NCBI RefSeq assembly: GCF_016598615.1
Contig: NZ_CP066831.1
Span: forward strand, 5,952,001-6,016,000
Source of the DNA: Streptomyces liliifuscus
GTDB lineage: Bacteria; Actinomycetota; Actinomycetes; Streptomycetales; Streptomycetaceae
Direction of reading: 5' to 3'
Length of the DNA: 64,000 nucleotides
Shown here: positions 16,854-25,569 of the stretch, one piece after another
Position numbering within the stretch: the first letter of the stretch is position 1
Layout: each line of letters begins with the position of its first letter
Program-made: the position numbers and the translations under genes
Notes under the pieces: model-generated
Database searches by the model: none
What the model saw: only the letters and a program-made list of their open reading frames with translations
What the model was told of the DNA's origin: nothing

Positions 16854-17338
16854 GAGGACGAGCGTGCCACAGCCTTGACGGTGTCACCGACCGGGTCGGC
16901 CGCGGTCACCTGACGGGGGTGCGGCTTCACGTTCTGCAGTACGGCCGCCGATTCCTTGACCGAGGCGGCCGTCTTCTGCGGTCCCTGGCCCTTCTTGGCC
17001 TTCTTCGCGAAGACCACGCCGATCAGCGCGAGGACGCCCGCGACCACCACGTTCGCGGCGAACGACAGCAGGAAGCAGACCGCCAGGTTCCAGTCGCTCC
17101 AGGTGCGGATGCCGTACGCCAGGGCGAAGCTCAGCATGGGCAGGGAGAAGATCAGTACCGCACCGGCGGCCGCGAACGCGCCGCCGCCCACCGCTCCGCG
17201 TTTGACGTCCCGCTTGAGCTGCGCCTTCGCCAGTGCGATCTCGTCGTGCACCAGCGCGGACATCTCGGTCGTCGCCGAGGCGAACAGCTGGCCGATGCTG
17301 CGTTCGGCGCCGACCGGGCTGCCGTCGGGTGCGCTCAT
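16850..17338 (-). CDS. Actinobacterial holin-X family membrane protein
   Basis: A 162-residue protein of the phage-holin-like family found in actinobacterial core genomes (Rv3669 in mycobacteria). A cytoplasmic amphipathic N-terminus (SIGQLFASATTEMSALVHDE) precedes two long membrane helices, around AGAVLIFSLPMLSFALAYGI and NVVVAGVLALIGVVF. A basic Lys-rich segment follows (KKAKKGQGPQKTA). The N-terminal helix resembles those of proteins that bind the cell division or polar membrane. Despite the family name no lysis role is indicated. It is coupled to the epoxide hydrolase-like gene and lies downstream of nhaA. Confidence 0.85.
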   Translation of the reverse strand: MSAPDGSPVGAERSIGQLFASATTEMSALVHDEIALAKAQLKRDVKRGAVGGGAFAAAGAVLIFSLPMLSFALAYGIRTWSDWNLAVCFLLSFAANVVVAGVLALIGVVFAKKAKKGQGPQKTAASVKESAAVLQNVKPHPRQVTAADPVGDTVKAVARSSS

Positions 17339-17482
17339 CGCGTTCTCCCTGTTGTCTTGTCGCCGTTGTCTGTGCTGTCCGGCGGTCTGTCGTCGTGGAG
17401 CTGTGCGCGTTTTGGGTACGTCTGGACCGTACGTGCCGGACCGGGCGTATCGGAACGTGCGTAACGGACCGTGCGTGTCAGA

Positions 17483-18919
17483 TCATGCCGGACCGTCGTT
17501 CTCCTCGCTTGCCCCGCCCGTCACTTCGGCAAGCCTCCGGTGCTCGGCGGCCTTGCGCTCGTGGATCTCGGCCATCCGCAGGTGGTAGGCGGGGTTGTCC
17601 TGTTCGTAGATGTCGGGGATGCCGTCGAGGTCTTCGTCGCGCTCCTCGTCCTCCCACAGCCTGCGGTACTTGGCGTTGCGTATCTTCAGCAGGACGCACG
17701 ACAGGACGGCCGCGATCAGGGAGCCCAGCAGGACGGCGGCCTTGACCTCGTCGGTGAGCGCCTTGTCGCCCGCGAAGGCGAGTTCCCCGATGAGCAGCGA
17801 GACGGTGAAGCCGATGCCTGCGAGCGAGGACACCGCGAAGACGTCGGGCCAGGCCAGGTCGTCGGAGAGCGAGGCCCTGGTGAAGCGGGCCGTCAGCCAG
17901 GTGCCGCCGAAGATGCCGACCGCCTTGCCGACGACCAGACCGAGCACGACACCGAGGGTCTCCGGCCGGGTGAACACATCGCCGAGCGCGCCGCCGGACA
18001 CCGCGACCCCGGCGCTGAACAGCGCGAACAGCGGTACGGCGAGGCCCGCCGACAGGGGGCGTACGAGATGCTCGATGCGCTCGCCGGGCGAACGCTGCTC
18101 GCCTTCGTCCTTGTGGGTGGTGCAGCGCAGCATCAGACCCATCGCGACACCGGCGACCGTGGCGTGGATGCCGCTGTTGTACATCAGCCCCCAGATCACC
18201 AGGGCGAGCGGCACGTACACGTACCAGCCGCGTACGCCCCCGCGCAGCAGCAGCCAGAAGACGACGAGGCCGACGACGGCGCCGCCGAGCGCCGCGAAGT
18301 TCAGGTCCTCGGTGAAGAACACCGCGATGATCAGGATCGCGAAGAGGTCGTCGACGACGGCGAGCGTGAGCAGGAAGGCACGCAGGGCGCTCGGCAGCGA
18401 CGTACCGATGACGGCGAGGACGGCGAGCGCGAAGGCGATGTCGGTCGCGGTCGGTACGGCCCAGCCGTCGAGCGAGCCGCCGCCGGTGACGTTGACCAGG
18501 GTGTAGACGAGCGCGGGCACGGCCATGCCGCACAGCGCGGCGACGACCGGGAGCGCGGCGGCCCGCGGGTCCCTGAGGTCACCGGCGACCAGCTCGCGCT
18601 TGAGCTCGATACCGGCGACGAAGAAGAAGACCGCGAGGAGGCCGTCGGCGGCCCAGTGCTCGATGGAGAGGTCCAGGCCGAGTGCGGCGGGTCCGACGTG
18701 GAACTCCCTGACCGACTCGTAGCTCTCCCGGATCGGGGTGTTCGCCCAGATCAGCGCGGCGATCGCGGCGGCGAGCAGGAGGACGCCGCCGACCGTCTCG
18801 GTGCGCAGCGCGTCCGCGACGAAGGTCCGCTCGGGCAGGGAGAGCCGTCCGAGGACCTTGTGGTTCTTGCCGGGCGCGGGCACGAGATCGACCTCCGGTC
18901 GGTAGGCATCACTGAGCAC
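17483..18919 (-). CDS. nhaA: Na+/H+ antiporter NhaA with charged C-terminal tail
   Basis: A 478-residue antiporter. The membrane part of about 400 residues carries the paired aspartates of the ion site in LAVVDDLFAIL, and the discontinuous-helix region in PTATDIAFALAVL, as in E. coli NhaA. It exports sodium or lithium in exchange for protons. Escherichia NhaA has 388 residues; here about 70 extra cytoplasmic residues follow, highly charged, including DEDLDGIPDIYE, which fits the calcium-loop pattern DxDxDGxxD, then a helix HERKAAEHRRLAEV. The start is a GTG at 18919. The gene precedes the holin-like protein on the same strand. Confidence 0.93.
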   Translation of the reverse strand: MLSDAYRPEVDLVPAPGKNHKVLGRLSLPERTFVADALRTETVGGVLLLAAAIAALIWANTPIRESYESVREFHVGPAALGLDLSIEHWAADGLLAVFFFVAGIELKRELVAGDLRDPRAAALPVVAALCGMAVPALVYTLVNVTGGGSLDGWAVPTATDIAFALAVLAVIGTSLPSALRAFLLTLAVVDDLFAILIIAVFFTEDLNFAALGGAVVGLVVFWLLLRGGVRGWYVYVPLALVIWGLMYNSGIHATVAGVAMGLMLRCTTHKDEGEQRSPGERIEHLVRPLSAGLAVPLFALFSAGVAVSGGALGDVFTRPETLGVVLGLVVGKAVGIFGGTWLTARFTRASLSDDLAWPDVFAVSSLAGIGFTVSLLIGELAFAGDKALTDEVKAAVLLGSLIAAVLSCVLLKIRNAKYRRLWEDEERDEDLDGIPDIYEQDNPAYHLRMAEIHERKAAEHRRLAEVTGGASEENDGPA

Positions 18920-19068
18920 TTGCCGACCAGACTTCCCGGCGCACCTTTTGAGATCTCTGGGATCTCTGGGTTCTCTTTGTCGCGTTTCTCTTGTCGCGTT
19001 GTTTACGCGCTCCTCAGCCTACCCAAGATGCGGCCGGACCCATCCGGTGATCATCAGGCTAGACGCGG

Positions 19069-19105
19069 GAGGGGCACCCGGCGCAGGACGCGCCGGGTGC
19101 CCCTC
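19069..19105 (-). terminator. Terminator of acsA
   Basis: A 15-pair perfect stem (arms 19069-19083 and 19091-19105) with a seven-base loop lies 26 bases beyond the acsA stop codon. Confidence 0.8.
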
Positions 19106-19130
19106 TTCGAGCCGTACGTCAGCCCGTACG

Positions 19131-21086
19131 TCAGTCCTCGCTGGGCGCCGCCGGGAGCTTCGACTGGATGAGGTCCATCACCGTGGAGTCGGTGAGCGTG
19201 GTGACGTCACCGAGCTGACGGTTCTCCGCGACATCACGCAGCAGCCGGCGCATGATCTTGCCCGAACGGGTCTTGGGCAGCTCGGCCACCGGCAGGATCC
19301 GCTTCGGCTTGGCGATCGGGCCCAGCGCCTTCGAGACGTGGTCGCGCAGGTCGCCCACGAGGCTGTCGGTCTCCGACGCCGTACCGCGCAGGATCACGAA
19401 GGCCACGATCGCCTGGCCGGTCGTCTCGTCGGCCGCGCCCACGACCGCCGCCTCGGCGACCGACGGGTGCGAGACGAGCGCCGACTCGACCTCGGTGGTC
19501 GAGATGTTGTGCCCGGACACGAGCATCACGTCGTCCACCCGGCCGAGCAGCCAGATGTCGCCGTCGTCGTCCTTCTTGGCGCCGTCGCCCGCGAAGTACT
19601 TGCCCTCGAAGCGTGACCAGTACGTGTCGAGGAACCGCTGGTCGTCGCCCCAGATGGTGCGCAGCATCGACGGCCACGGCTCGGTGAGCACGAGGTAACC
19701 GCCACCGCCGTCGGGCACTTCGCGCGCCTCGTCGTCGACGACGGTCGCCGAGATCCCCGGCAGCGCGCGCTGCGCGGACCCCGGCTTGGTCTCGGTCACG
19801 CCCGGCAGCGGCGAGATCATCATCGCGCCGGTCTCGGTCTGCCACCAGGTGTCCACGATCGGCGTGCGGTCGCCGCCGATGTGCTTGCGGTACCAGATCC
19901 ACGCCTCGGGGTTGATCGGCTCACCGACGGACCCCAGCACCCGCAGGCTGCTGAGATCGAACTTCGCGGGGATGTCGTCGCCCCACTTCATGAACGTACG
20001 GATGGCCGTCGGCGCCGTGTAGAGGATCGTCACGCCGTACTTCTGCACGATCTCCCAGAAGCGCCCCTGGTGCGGGGTGTCCGGCGTGCCCTCGTACATC
20101 ACCTGTGTCGCGCCGTTCGCCAGCGGCCCGTACGTGATGTACGAGTGGCCGGTGACCCAGCCGATGTCGGCCGTGCACCAGTAGACGTCGGTCTCCGGCT
20201 TGAGGTCGAAGACGGCGTGGTGGGTGTACGCGGCCTGGGTGAGGTAGCCGCCGGAGGTGTGCAGGATGCCCTTCGGCTTACCCGTCGTCCCCGAGGTGTA
20301 GAGGATGAACAGCGGGTGCTCGGCGTCGAACGCCTCGGGGGTGTGCTCGGCGGACTGCCTGGCCGTGATCTCGTGCCACCAGACGTCACGGCCCTCGGTC
20401 CACGCGACGTCCTGGCCCGTACGGCGCACGACGAGCACCTTGTCCACGCCGTCGACCCGGGAGACCGCCTCGTCGACGGCCGGCTTGAGCGCGGAGGGCT
20501 TGCCTCGGCGGTAGCCGCCGTCGGAGGTGATGACCAGCTTGGCGTCGGCGTCCTGGATGCGGGTGGCGATGGCGTCGGCCGAGAAGCCGCCGAAGACCAC
20601 GGAGTGCGCGGCGCCGATGCGGGCGCAGGCCAGCATCGAGACGACGGCCTCGGGGATCATCGGCAGGTAGATGGCGACCCGGTCGCCCTTCTCGACCCCG
20701 AGTTCCGTCAGGGCGTTCGCCGCGCGGGAGACCTCGTCCTTCAGCTCGGCGTAGGTGATGGCGCGGCCGTCACCCGGCTCGCCCTCGAAGTGGATGGCGA
20801 CCCGGTCGCCGTTCCCCGCCTCGACGTGCCGGTCCACGCAGTTGTACGCGACGTTGAGCTTGCCGTCCTTGAACCACTTGGCGAACGGCGGGTTCGACCA
20901 GTCCAGCGTCTCGGTCGGCTCGGTGGCCCAGGTCAGCCGGCGGGCCTGCGCGGCCCAGAAGCCGAGCCTGTCAGCCTTGGCCTGCTCATACGCCTCCGCG
21001 GTGACGTTGGCGTTCGCGGCCAGGTCGGCGGGCGGCGCGAACCTGCGCTCTTCCTTCAGCAGGTTGGCCAGGCTTTCGTTGCTCAC
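19131..21086 (-). CDS. acsA: Acetyl-coenzyme A synthetase
   Basis: A 651-residue AMP-forming acetate-CoA ligase, the normal length for AcsA. Key motifs: the P-loop-like YTSGTTGKPKGILHT; WWQTETGAMM of the acetate pocket, whose tryptophan limits chain length; the hinge region; and near the C-terminus PKTRSGKIMRR, whose lysine is the conserved catalytic residue controlled by acetylation in many bacteria. It makes acetyl-CoA from acetate, ATP and CoA. The GTG at 21086 is chosen because GGGAGA lies just before it and it yields VSNESLANLLKEERRF; the frame also extends 14 codons upstream. It ends at a strong hairpin. Confidence 0.96.
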   Translation of the reverse strand: MSNESLANLLKEERRFAPPADLAANANVTAEAYEQAKADRLGFWAAQARRLTWATEPTETLDWSNPPFAKWFKDGKLNVAYNCVDRHVEAGNGDRVAIHFEGEPGDGRAITYAELKDEVSRAANALTELGVEKGDRVAIYLPMIPEAVVSMLACARIGAAHSVVFGGFSADAIATRIQDADAKLVITSDGGYRRGKPSALKPAVDEAVSRVDGVDKVLVVRRTGQDVAWTEGRDVWWHEITARQSAEHTPEAFDAEHPLFILYTSGTTGKPKGILHTSGGYLTQAAYTHHAVFDLKPETDVYWCTADIGWVTGHSYITYGPLANGATQVMYEGTPDTPHQGRFWEIVQKYGVTILYTAPTAIRTFMKWGDDIPAKFDLSSLRVLGSVGEPINPEAWIWYRKHIGGDRTPIVDTWWQTETGAMMISPLPGVTETKPGSAQRALPGISATVVDDEAREVPDGGGGYLVLTEPWPSMLRTIWGDDQRFLDTYWSRFEGKYFAGDGAKKDDDGDIWLLGRVDDVMLVSGHNISTTEVESALVSHPSVAEAAVVGAADETTGQAIVAFVILRGTASETDSLVGDLRDHVSKALGPIAKPKRILPVAELPKTRSGKIMRRLLRDVAENRQLGDVTTLTDSTVMDLIQSKLPAAPSED

Positions 21087-21314
21087 GACATCTCCCTTTC
21101 CCAGGGTGTCCGTTGTGTCCCAGGCCACAGCTCATCAGACGCGGACCCCTGGTGACAAGGGCCGTCCGGGAATTGGTTTAGACCTGTGGGCAGGATCATG
21201 TGTGCGTGCGGCTTCCCGCGGACACGGGGGGCCACACGTTCTCACGGACGGGGAAGGGCCGCGGTTCAGGCTCGCGGGCGGGAGGGGCCGGTGGCGGGGG
21301 TCCGGACGGCCCTG

Positions 21315-21406
21315 TGGGCGGGCGTCGAATGAACCCGCGGCGGGGCGCCGAACGGCCCCATGGCGGGGCGTCGAACGAACCCGTGGCAGGGTGCTGGACG
21401 GGCCTC
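21315..21406. repeat. Four degenerate 23-bp tandem repeats
   Basis: Four consecutive 23-base units share the frame TGGCGGGGCGTCGAACGAAC with variation. They lie between the acsA start and the end of the SulP-carbonic anhydrase gene. They are not CRISPR-like because no unique spacers separate them. Confidence 0.75.
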
Positions 21407-21540
21407 CGGGAGTGGGGCCGCGGACCCTCGGGAGTGGCCTGCGGCTCCCAGGAGTGGCCTGCGGCTCCCGGGAGTGGCCCACGGACCGCCGGGAGTGGGC
21501 CCGCGGGCTTCTGGGAGTGGGCTCGCGGGCCCCGGAACGG
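21407..21540. repeat. Six degenerate 20-23-bp tandem repeats (GGGAGTGG type)
   Basis: Directly after the 23-bp array come six units that each start (C)GGGAGTGG and continue with GC-rich sequence such as CCTGCGGCTCC; units two and three are almost identical. The array touches the end of the SulP-carbonic anhydrase gene. No gene is supported in 21087-21545. Confidence 0.75.
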
Positions 21541-21545
21541 GTGGT

Positions 21546-23915
21546 TCAGGCAGGTGTGTCGTGCAGTGCCGTCGCCGCGACCCGGTCGAAGACCTCGCCG
21601 TCCGGCTCCTCGTGGTGAACGCGCTCGTTGAGGAGGTACGCCTGGGCCTCGCCCACGTGGAAATACATCCCGTGCAGTTCGAGCGCGCCCTCCTTCAGCG
21701 CCCGGGCCACGGAGTCGTGCGCCCGCAGGTGCTCCAACTGCTGCACCACGTTGGTCAGACAGAGCTGCTCGACGGCGTCGGCGGGTGCGCGTCCGGCGAT
21801 GCGCGTCCAGGGCCGGTCCTTGGCGGCCATCCGCTCCAGACTCGGCAGCCCGTGCCGCAGCCACCGCTTCAACGGCGTCTGCGCGCCACCCGGTTCGGTG
21901 TTCATCAGCGCCTGCATCGCCCCGCAGCCGGAGTGCCCACACACGGTGATGGACCGCACCTGCAACACCTCCACCGCGTACTCGATGGCGGCCGCGACCG
22001 AGTCGTCGGCGCTCTCCTCGCCGGGGGGCGGTACGAGATTGCCGACGTTCCGTACGACGAAGAGGTCGCCCGGGCCGCTTGAAGTGATCATCGACGTGAC
22101 CAGCCGGGAGTCGGCGCAGGTCAGGAAGAGCTGGGAAGGCTGCTGCCCCTCCCGCGCGAGCCGGGCCAGCTCGCCGCGCACGAGGGGCGCGGTGTTGCGC
22201 TGGAACGAGCTGATGCCGCTGGCCAGTTGATGCCCGCTCCGACGCCCGCCCTGCGGGGCGCTCTCGGGGCGCTCGCAGTGGTGGTTGCGCCAGGGCGTCC
22301 AGGGCCGGCAGTGGCAGTGCGAGGTCTCTCCGGTGCCCCCCTGGACGTGGGGCGCGGCCAGCCGGGCCCCGGTGCGTCCGGTCAGCTCGACGGAGCCGCC
22401 CTGCGCGAGGTGCGTGCTCTGCCAGTCGTGCAGCGATTCGTACGCCGCGTGGTCCATGAAGGAGCCGTCCAGCTCGACCACGGCATCGGCGCTCTGGGGC
22501 ACGAGATGCAGGGTCCGGCTGAGGCGCGGCACGGCGAGGAACGTCAACTGCCCGCGTACGCGGACGTGGTGGACGCCCGCCGAGTCCACGTCGTGGGTGA
22601 TCCGGGTGCGGGTGAGCCGGTGAAGGGCGACTCCGACGGCCACGGCGACGCCCAGCAGGACGCCCTCCAGCACACCGAGGACGACGACGCCGAGGGTCGT
22701 GACCGCGTACACCAGCACCTCTCGGTGGCGGGTGACCGTGCGGATGTGGTGCAGGGACACCATCTGGATTCCGACGGCCATCACCAGGGCGGCGAGCGCC
22801 GCGAGGGGGATCAGCTCCAGGACCGGGACCATCAGCAGGGCGGCCACCACCACCCAGACGCCGTGCAGCATCGTGGAGTTCCGGCTGACCGCTCCGGCCT
22901 GCACGTTCGCCGAGCTGCGCACGGCCACGCCCGCGACGGGGAGCCCGCCGAGCGATCCGGAGACGATGTTGGCGGCGCCCTGTCCGAGGAGCTCGCGGTC
23001 GAGGTCGGAGCGCTTCTGCTGGGTCGGCCGCCCGGCCGTGAGCTTGTCCACGGCGACGGCGCCGAGAAGCGACTGGACGCTGCACACCAGCGTGACGGTG
23101 AGCACGGCGGCGGTGATCCCGAGCGCCGGGCCCTCGGGCAGCCCGGCGAGCGCGTGGCTCCGCCAGGACGGCAGGTCGACCTTGGGCAGGGTGAGCCCGG
23201 CGAGCACCGCCGTCGTCGTGGCCGCGGTGACGGCGACGAGCGCGGCGGGCACCTTGCGAAGGGCCCGGCCCACGCGTCCGGGGATCCGGGGCCAGGCCAG
23301 CAGGAGGGCCAGCGTCAGGGCGCTCATGGACAGCGCCGCCACCTGGGGGTGGGCCAACTGTCCGGGCAGCTCCCGCATGTTGGCGATGACGGAGCTGCGC
23401 GGGGAGCCGCCGAGCACGATGTGCAGCTGGGCGACCGCGATGGTGATGCCGATGCCGGCCAGCATGCCGTGCACGATCGCGGGGCTGACGGCGAGGGCGG
23501 AACGGGCCACTCGCAGGAAGCCCAGGCCGAGTTGGGCGAGCCCGGCGAGGACGGTGATGGCGCAGGTCGTGCGCCAGCCGAACTTCTGGATGAGATCGGC
23601 GGTGACCACCGTGAGCCCGGCGGCGGGGCCGCTCACCTGGAGCGGGGCGCCGCCGAGGCGGCCGACCACCAGTCCGCCCGCGGCGGCGGCGACGAGCCCC
23701 GCCTGCAGCGGAGCCCCGGTGGCGAGGGCGATGCCCAGGGACAGCGGAAGGGCGATCAGGAAAACGGCGATCGAGGCGGACAGATCGGCGCCGGCGATCC
23801 GAGGGATGTGGGGGAGCCGGGGCGTTCGGCGGCGGCGCTCGGGCGGGCTGTGCGGCCGCCCCTCCTCCGGCATGTGCGATGAGTCGTCGGTGCGGGTGGG
23901 GACGCAGGCAGGCAT
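21546..23915 (-). CDS. SulP-family anion transporter fused to beta-carbonic anhydrase
   Basis: A 789-residue fusion. Residues 40-440 form the SulP membrane domain, starting ADLSASIAVFLIALPLSLGI with the substrate-site segment FGWRTTC and many helices. A short STAS-like domain follows (VRGQLTFLAVPRLSRTLHL). After a linker unusually rich in Cys and His (CHCRPWTPWRNHHC) comes a beta-carbonic anhydrase with zinc ligands in TCADSR and GHSGCGAM. The pairing strongly suggests bicarbonate uptake or CO2/HCO3- balance, since carbonic anhydrase interconverts the transported species. Such SulP-CA fusions are known in bacteria. It is divergent from a lipoprotein gene across an AT-richer promoter region. 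Confidence 0.93.
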   Translation of the reverse strand: MPACVPTRTDDSSHMPEEGRPHSPPERRRRTPRLPHIPRIAGADLSASIAVFLIALPLSLGIALATGAPLQAGLVAAAAGGLVVGRLGGAPLQVSGPAAGLTVVTADLIQKFGWRTTCAITVLAGLAQLGLGFLRVARSALAVSPAIVHGMLAGIGITIAVAQLHIVLGGSPRSSVIANMRELPGQLAHPQVAALSMSALTLALLLAWPRIPGRVGRALRKVPAALVAVTAATTTAVLAGLTLPKVDLPSWRSHALAGLPEGPALGITAAVLTVTLVCSVQSLLGAVAVDKLTAGRPTQQKRSDLDRELLGQGAANIVSGSLGGLPVAGVAVRSSANVQAGAVSRNSTMLHGVWVVVAALLMVPVLELIPLAALAALVMAVGIQMVSLHHIRTVTRHREVLVYAVTTLGVVVLGVLEGVLLGVAVAVGVALHRLTRTRITHDVDSAGVHHVRVRGQLTFLAVPRLSRTLHLVPQSADAVVELDGSFMDHAAYESLHDWQSTHLAQGGSVELTGRTGARLAAPHVQGGTGETSHCHCRPWTPWRNHHCERPESAPQGGRRSGHQLASGISSFQRNTAPLVRGELARLAREGQQPSQLFLTCADSRLVTSMITSSGPGDLFVVRNVGNLVPPPGEESADDSVAAAIEYAVEVLQVRSITVCGHSGCGAMQALMNTEPGGAQTPLKRWLRHGLPSLERMAAKDRPWTRIAGRAPADAVEQLCLTNVVQQLEHLRAHDSVARALKEGALELHGMYFHVGEAQAYLLNERVHHEEPDGEVFDRVAATALHDTPA

Positions 23916-24065
23916 GGTTCCCGTCTTCCTCCGGGGCTACGCGGTCGCTTGGGGCGCGGCCGTGGGTCACGGCGTACAGCGGCGGGATTTCTCAACGCTC
24001 GGTAAATGAATCGTAATGGAGAGTAAAGGATGTGTGCGAAAAAGTGGCGCAAATGGGTCAGTAAT

Positions 24066-24081
24066 TCACTCCAGGGAGTGA
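24066..24081. promoter_or_regulatory. Palindrome TCACTCC-N2-GGAGTGA in divergent promoter region
   Basis: A perfect seven-base inverted repeat with a two-base centre lies in the 326-base AT-richer gap (23916-24241) between the SulP-CA gene and the lipoprotein gene. Its size fits an operator for a dimeric regulator. No gene is supported in this gap. Confidence 0.4.
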
Positions 24082-24241
24082 TTAATCATTTTGATCGGCT
24101 TGTCGTACTAATTCATTCCCGAAACCCCTGAGATCTTGGGGGAGCTGTCGGTTTCTGTCCGTTTTCTCGGGGTTATCCGGGATTCCATCGCACGGAGTCC
24201 CTTCCGCTTTGGCCCGACTGAAGGAAGAAGGTGGGCGAAAC

Positions 24242-25546
24242 ATGGCCGCCACTCAGAGGATCGCCGCGGGCGTCACGGCCGCCGCGGCCTGCGCTGCCGC
24301 GCTCGCCGGCTGCGGTATCGGTGACACCGACGTCGAGAAGGGCGCGCACGGTGACGGCGCCCGCGGCGCGACGAAGGCCGCGGGCGCCCCGGCACCCAAG
24401 AACGCGGTCCGTCTGATCGGCGACGGCTCCACCGCCTTCACCGGCGAGCAGCCGCACCTGCCGCGGCCCGAGAAGCTGAACCCCGGTCAGAAACCGCCCC
24501 AGTTCGTGGTCTTCTCCTGGGACGGGGCCGGCGAGGACAGCCAGCGGCTCTTCTCGCACTTCCGCAAGGTGGCCAAGGCCAACAACGCGACGATGACGTA
24601 CTTCCTGAGCGGTGTGTACATGCTGCCGGAGGCGAAGCGTGAGCTGTACCGGCCGCCGCGGCACTCACCGGGCCGCTCCGACATCGGCTTCAATGACGAG
24701 CAGGGCATCAAGGACACCGTGCGGCAACTGCGCGGCGCCTGGCTCGAGGGCAACGAGATCGGCACGCACTTCAACGGCCACTTCTGCGGCGGCGGAGGCG
24801 GCGTGGGCCAGTGGTCGGTCGAGGAGTGGAAGGACGAGATCGCCCAGGCCAAGTTCTTCGTCAAGTCCTGGAAGAGCACCACGGGTACGAGGAAGGCCTC
24901 ACCGCTGCCCTTCGACTACGACAAGGAACTCGTCGGCGCCCGCACGCCCTGTCTCGAGGGCCGGAAGAACTTCATGCGCGCCGCCCGGGAGCTGGGCTTC
25001 CGCTATGACACCAGTGGCGTCAACAACCAGGTCTGGCCCAAGAAGGAGAAGGGCCTGTGGGACCTGTCGATGCAGCTCGTCCCCGTCCCGGGGCGCGCCT
25101 TCGAGACGTTGACCATGGACTACAACTTCCTGGTCAACCAGTCGGGCGCCACCACCCGGGGCAACCCGGCCAAGCACAGATACTGGGGCGACCAGATGCG
25201 TGACGGCCTGCTCAAGGGCTTCGCCCGCGCCTACAAGGGCAACCGCGCGCCCCTGATCATCGGCAACCACTTCGAGTCCTGGAACGGCGGCACGTACATG
25301 CGCGCCGTCCAGGAGACCATCGAGAGTGTCTGCACCGAGCCCGAGGTGCGCTGCGTCTCGTTCCGTCAACTCGCCGACTGGCTCGACGTCCAGGACCCCA
25401 AGACCCTGGAAAAGCTCCGCACCCTCAAGGTGGGCCAGGCCCCGAGGGACGGCTGGACGTCGTTCCTCTCCGACTTCTCTGCCCTCTCCGAGCCGCCCGC
25501 CCCGGCCCCGAAGGGCGTCCCGGGGGCACCGGCGGTCATGCCGTAG
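24242..25546 (+). CDS. Polysaccharide deacetylase-like lipoprotein
   Basis: A 434-residue secreted lipoprotein. The start ATG at 24242 follows GAAGGAAGAAGG. A short signal peptide ends in the lipobox LAGC. The body resembles the NodB/CE4 deacetylase fold with altered motifs: FSWDGAGED where the catalytic TFDDG normally stands, the metal pair THFNGH in HxxxH form, and GARTP for the RxPY motif. One motif-1 aspartate is replaced by tryptophan, so catalysis may differ or be lost. Possible targets are peptidoglycan or surface sugars. The protein is anchored outside the membrane. The identification rests on weak motifs plus secretion, so it is moderately sure. Confidence 0.7.
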   Translation: MAATQRIAAGVTAAAACAAALAGCGIGDTDVEKGAHGDGARGATKAAGAPAPKNAVRLIGDGSTAFTGEQPHLPRPEKLNPGQKPPQFVVFSWDGAGEDSQRLFSHFRKVAKANNATMTYFLSGVYMLPEAKRELYRPPRHSPGRSDIGFNDEQGIKDTVRQLRGAWLEGNEIGTHFNGHFCGGGGGVGQWSVEEWKDEIAQAKFFVKSWKSTTGTRKASPLPFDYDKELVGARTPCLEGRKNFMRAARELGFRYDTSGVNNQVWPKKEKGLWDLSMQLVPVPGRAFETLTMDYNFLVNQSGATTRGNPAKHRYWGDQMRDGLLKGFARAYKGNRAPLIIGNHFESWNGGTYMRAVQETIESVCTEPEVRCVSFRQLADWLDVQDPKTLEKLRTLKVGQAPRDGWTSFLSDFSALSEPPAPAPKGVPGAPAVMP

Positions 25547-25569
25547 CCCCCAGGGCGGGGTGGTCGGCC

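Noticed and set aside
16850..17338. Prophage remnant because of the holin-family label
   Set aside because: The protein belongs to a core actinobacterial membrane family with conserved neighbours; no other phage genes are nearby.
21315..21540. Possible CRISPR array
   Set aside because: Repeat units adjoin directly without unique spacers and differ in sequence; no cas genes are present.
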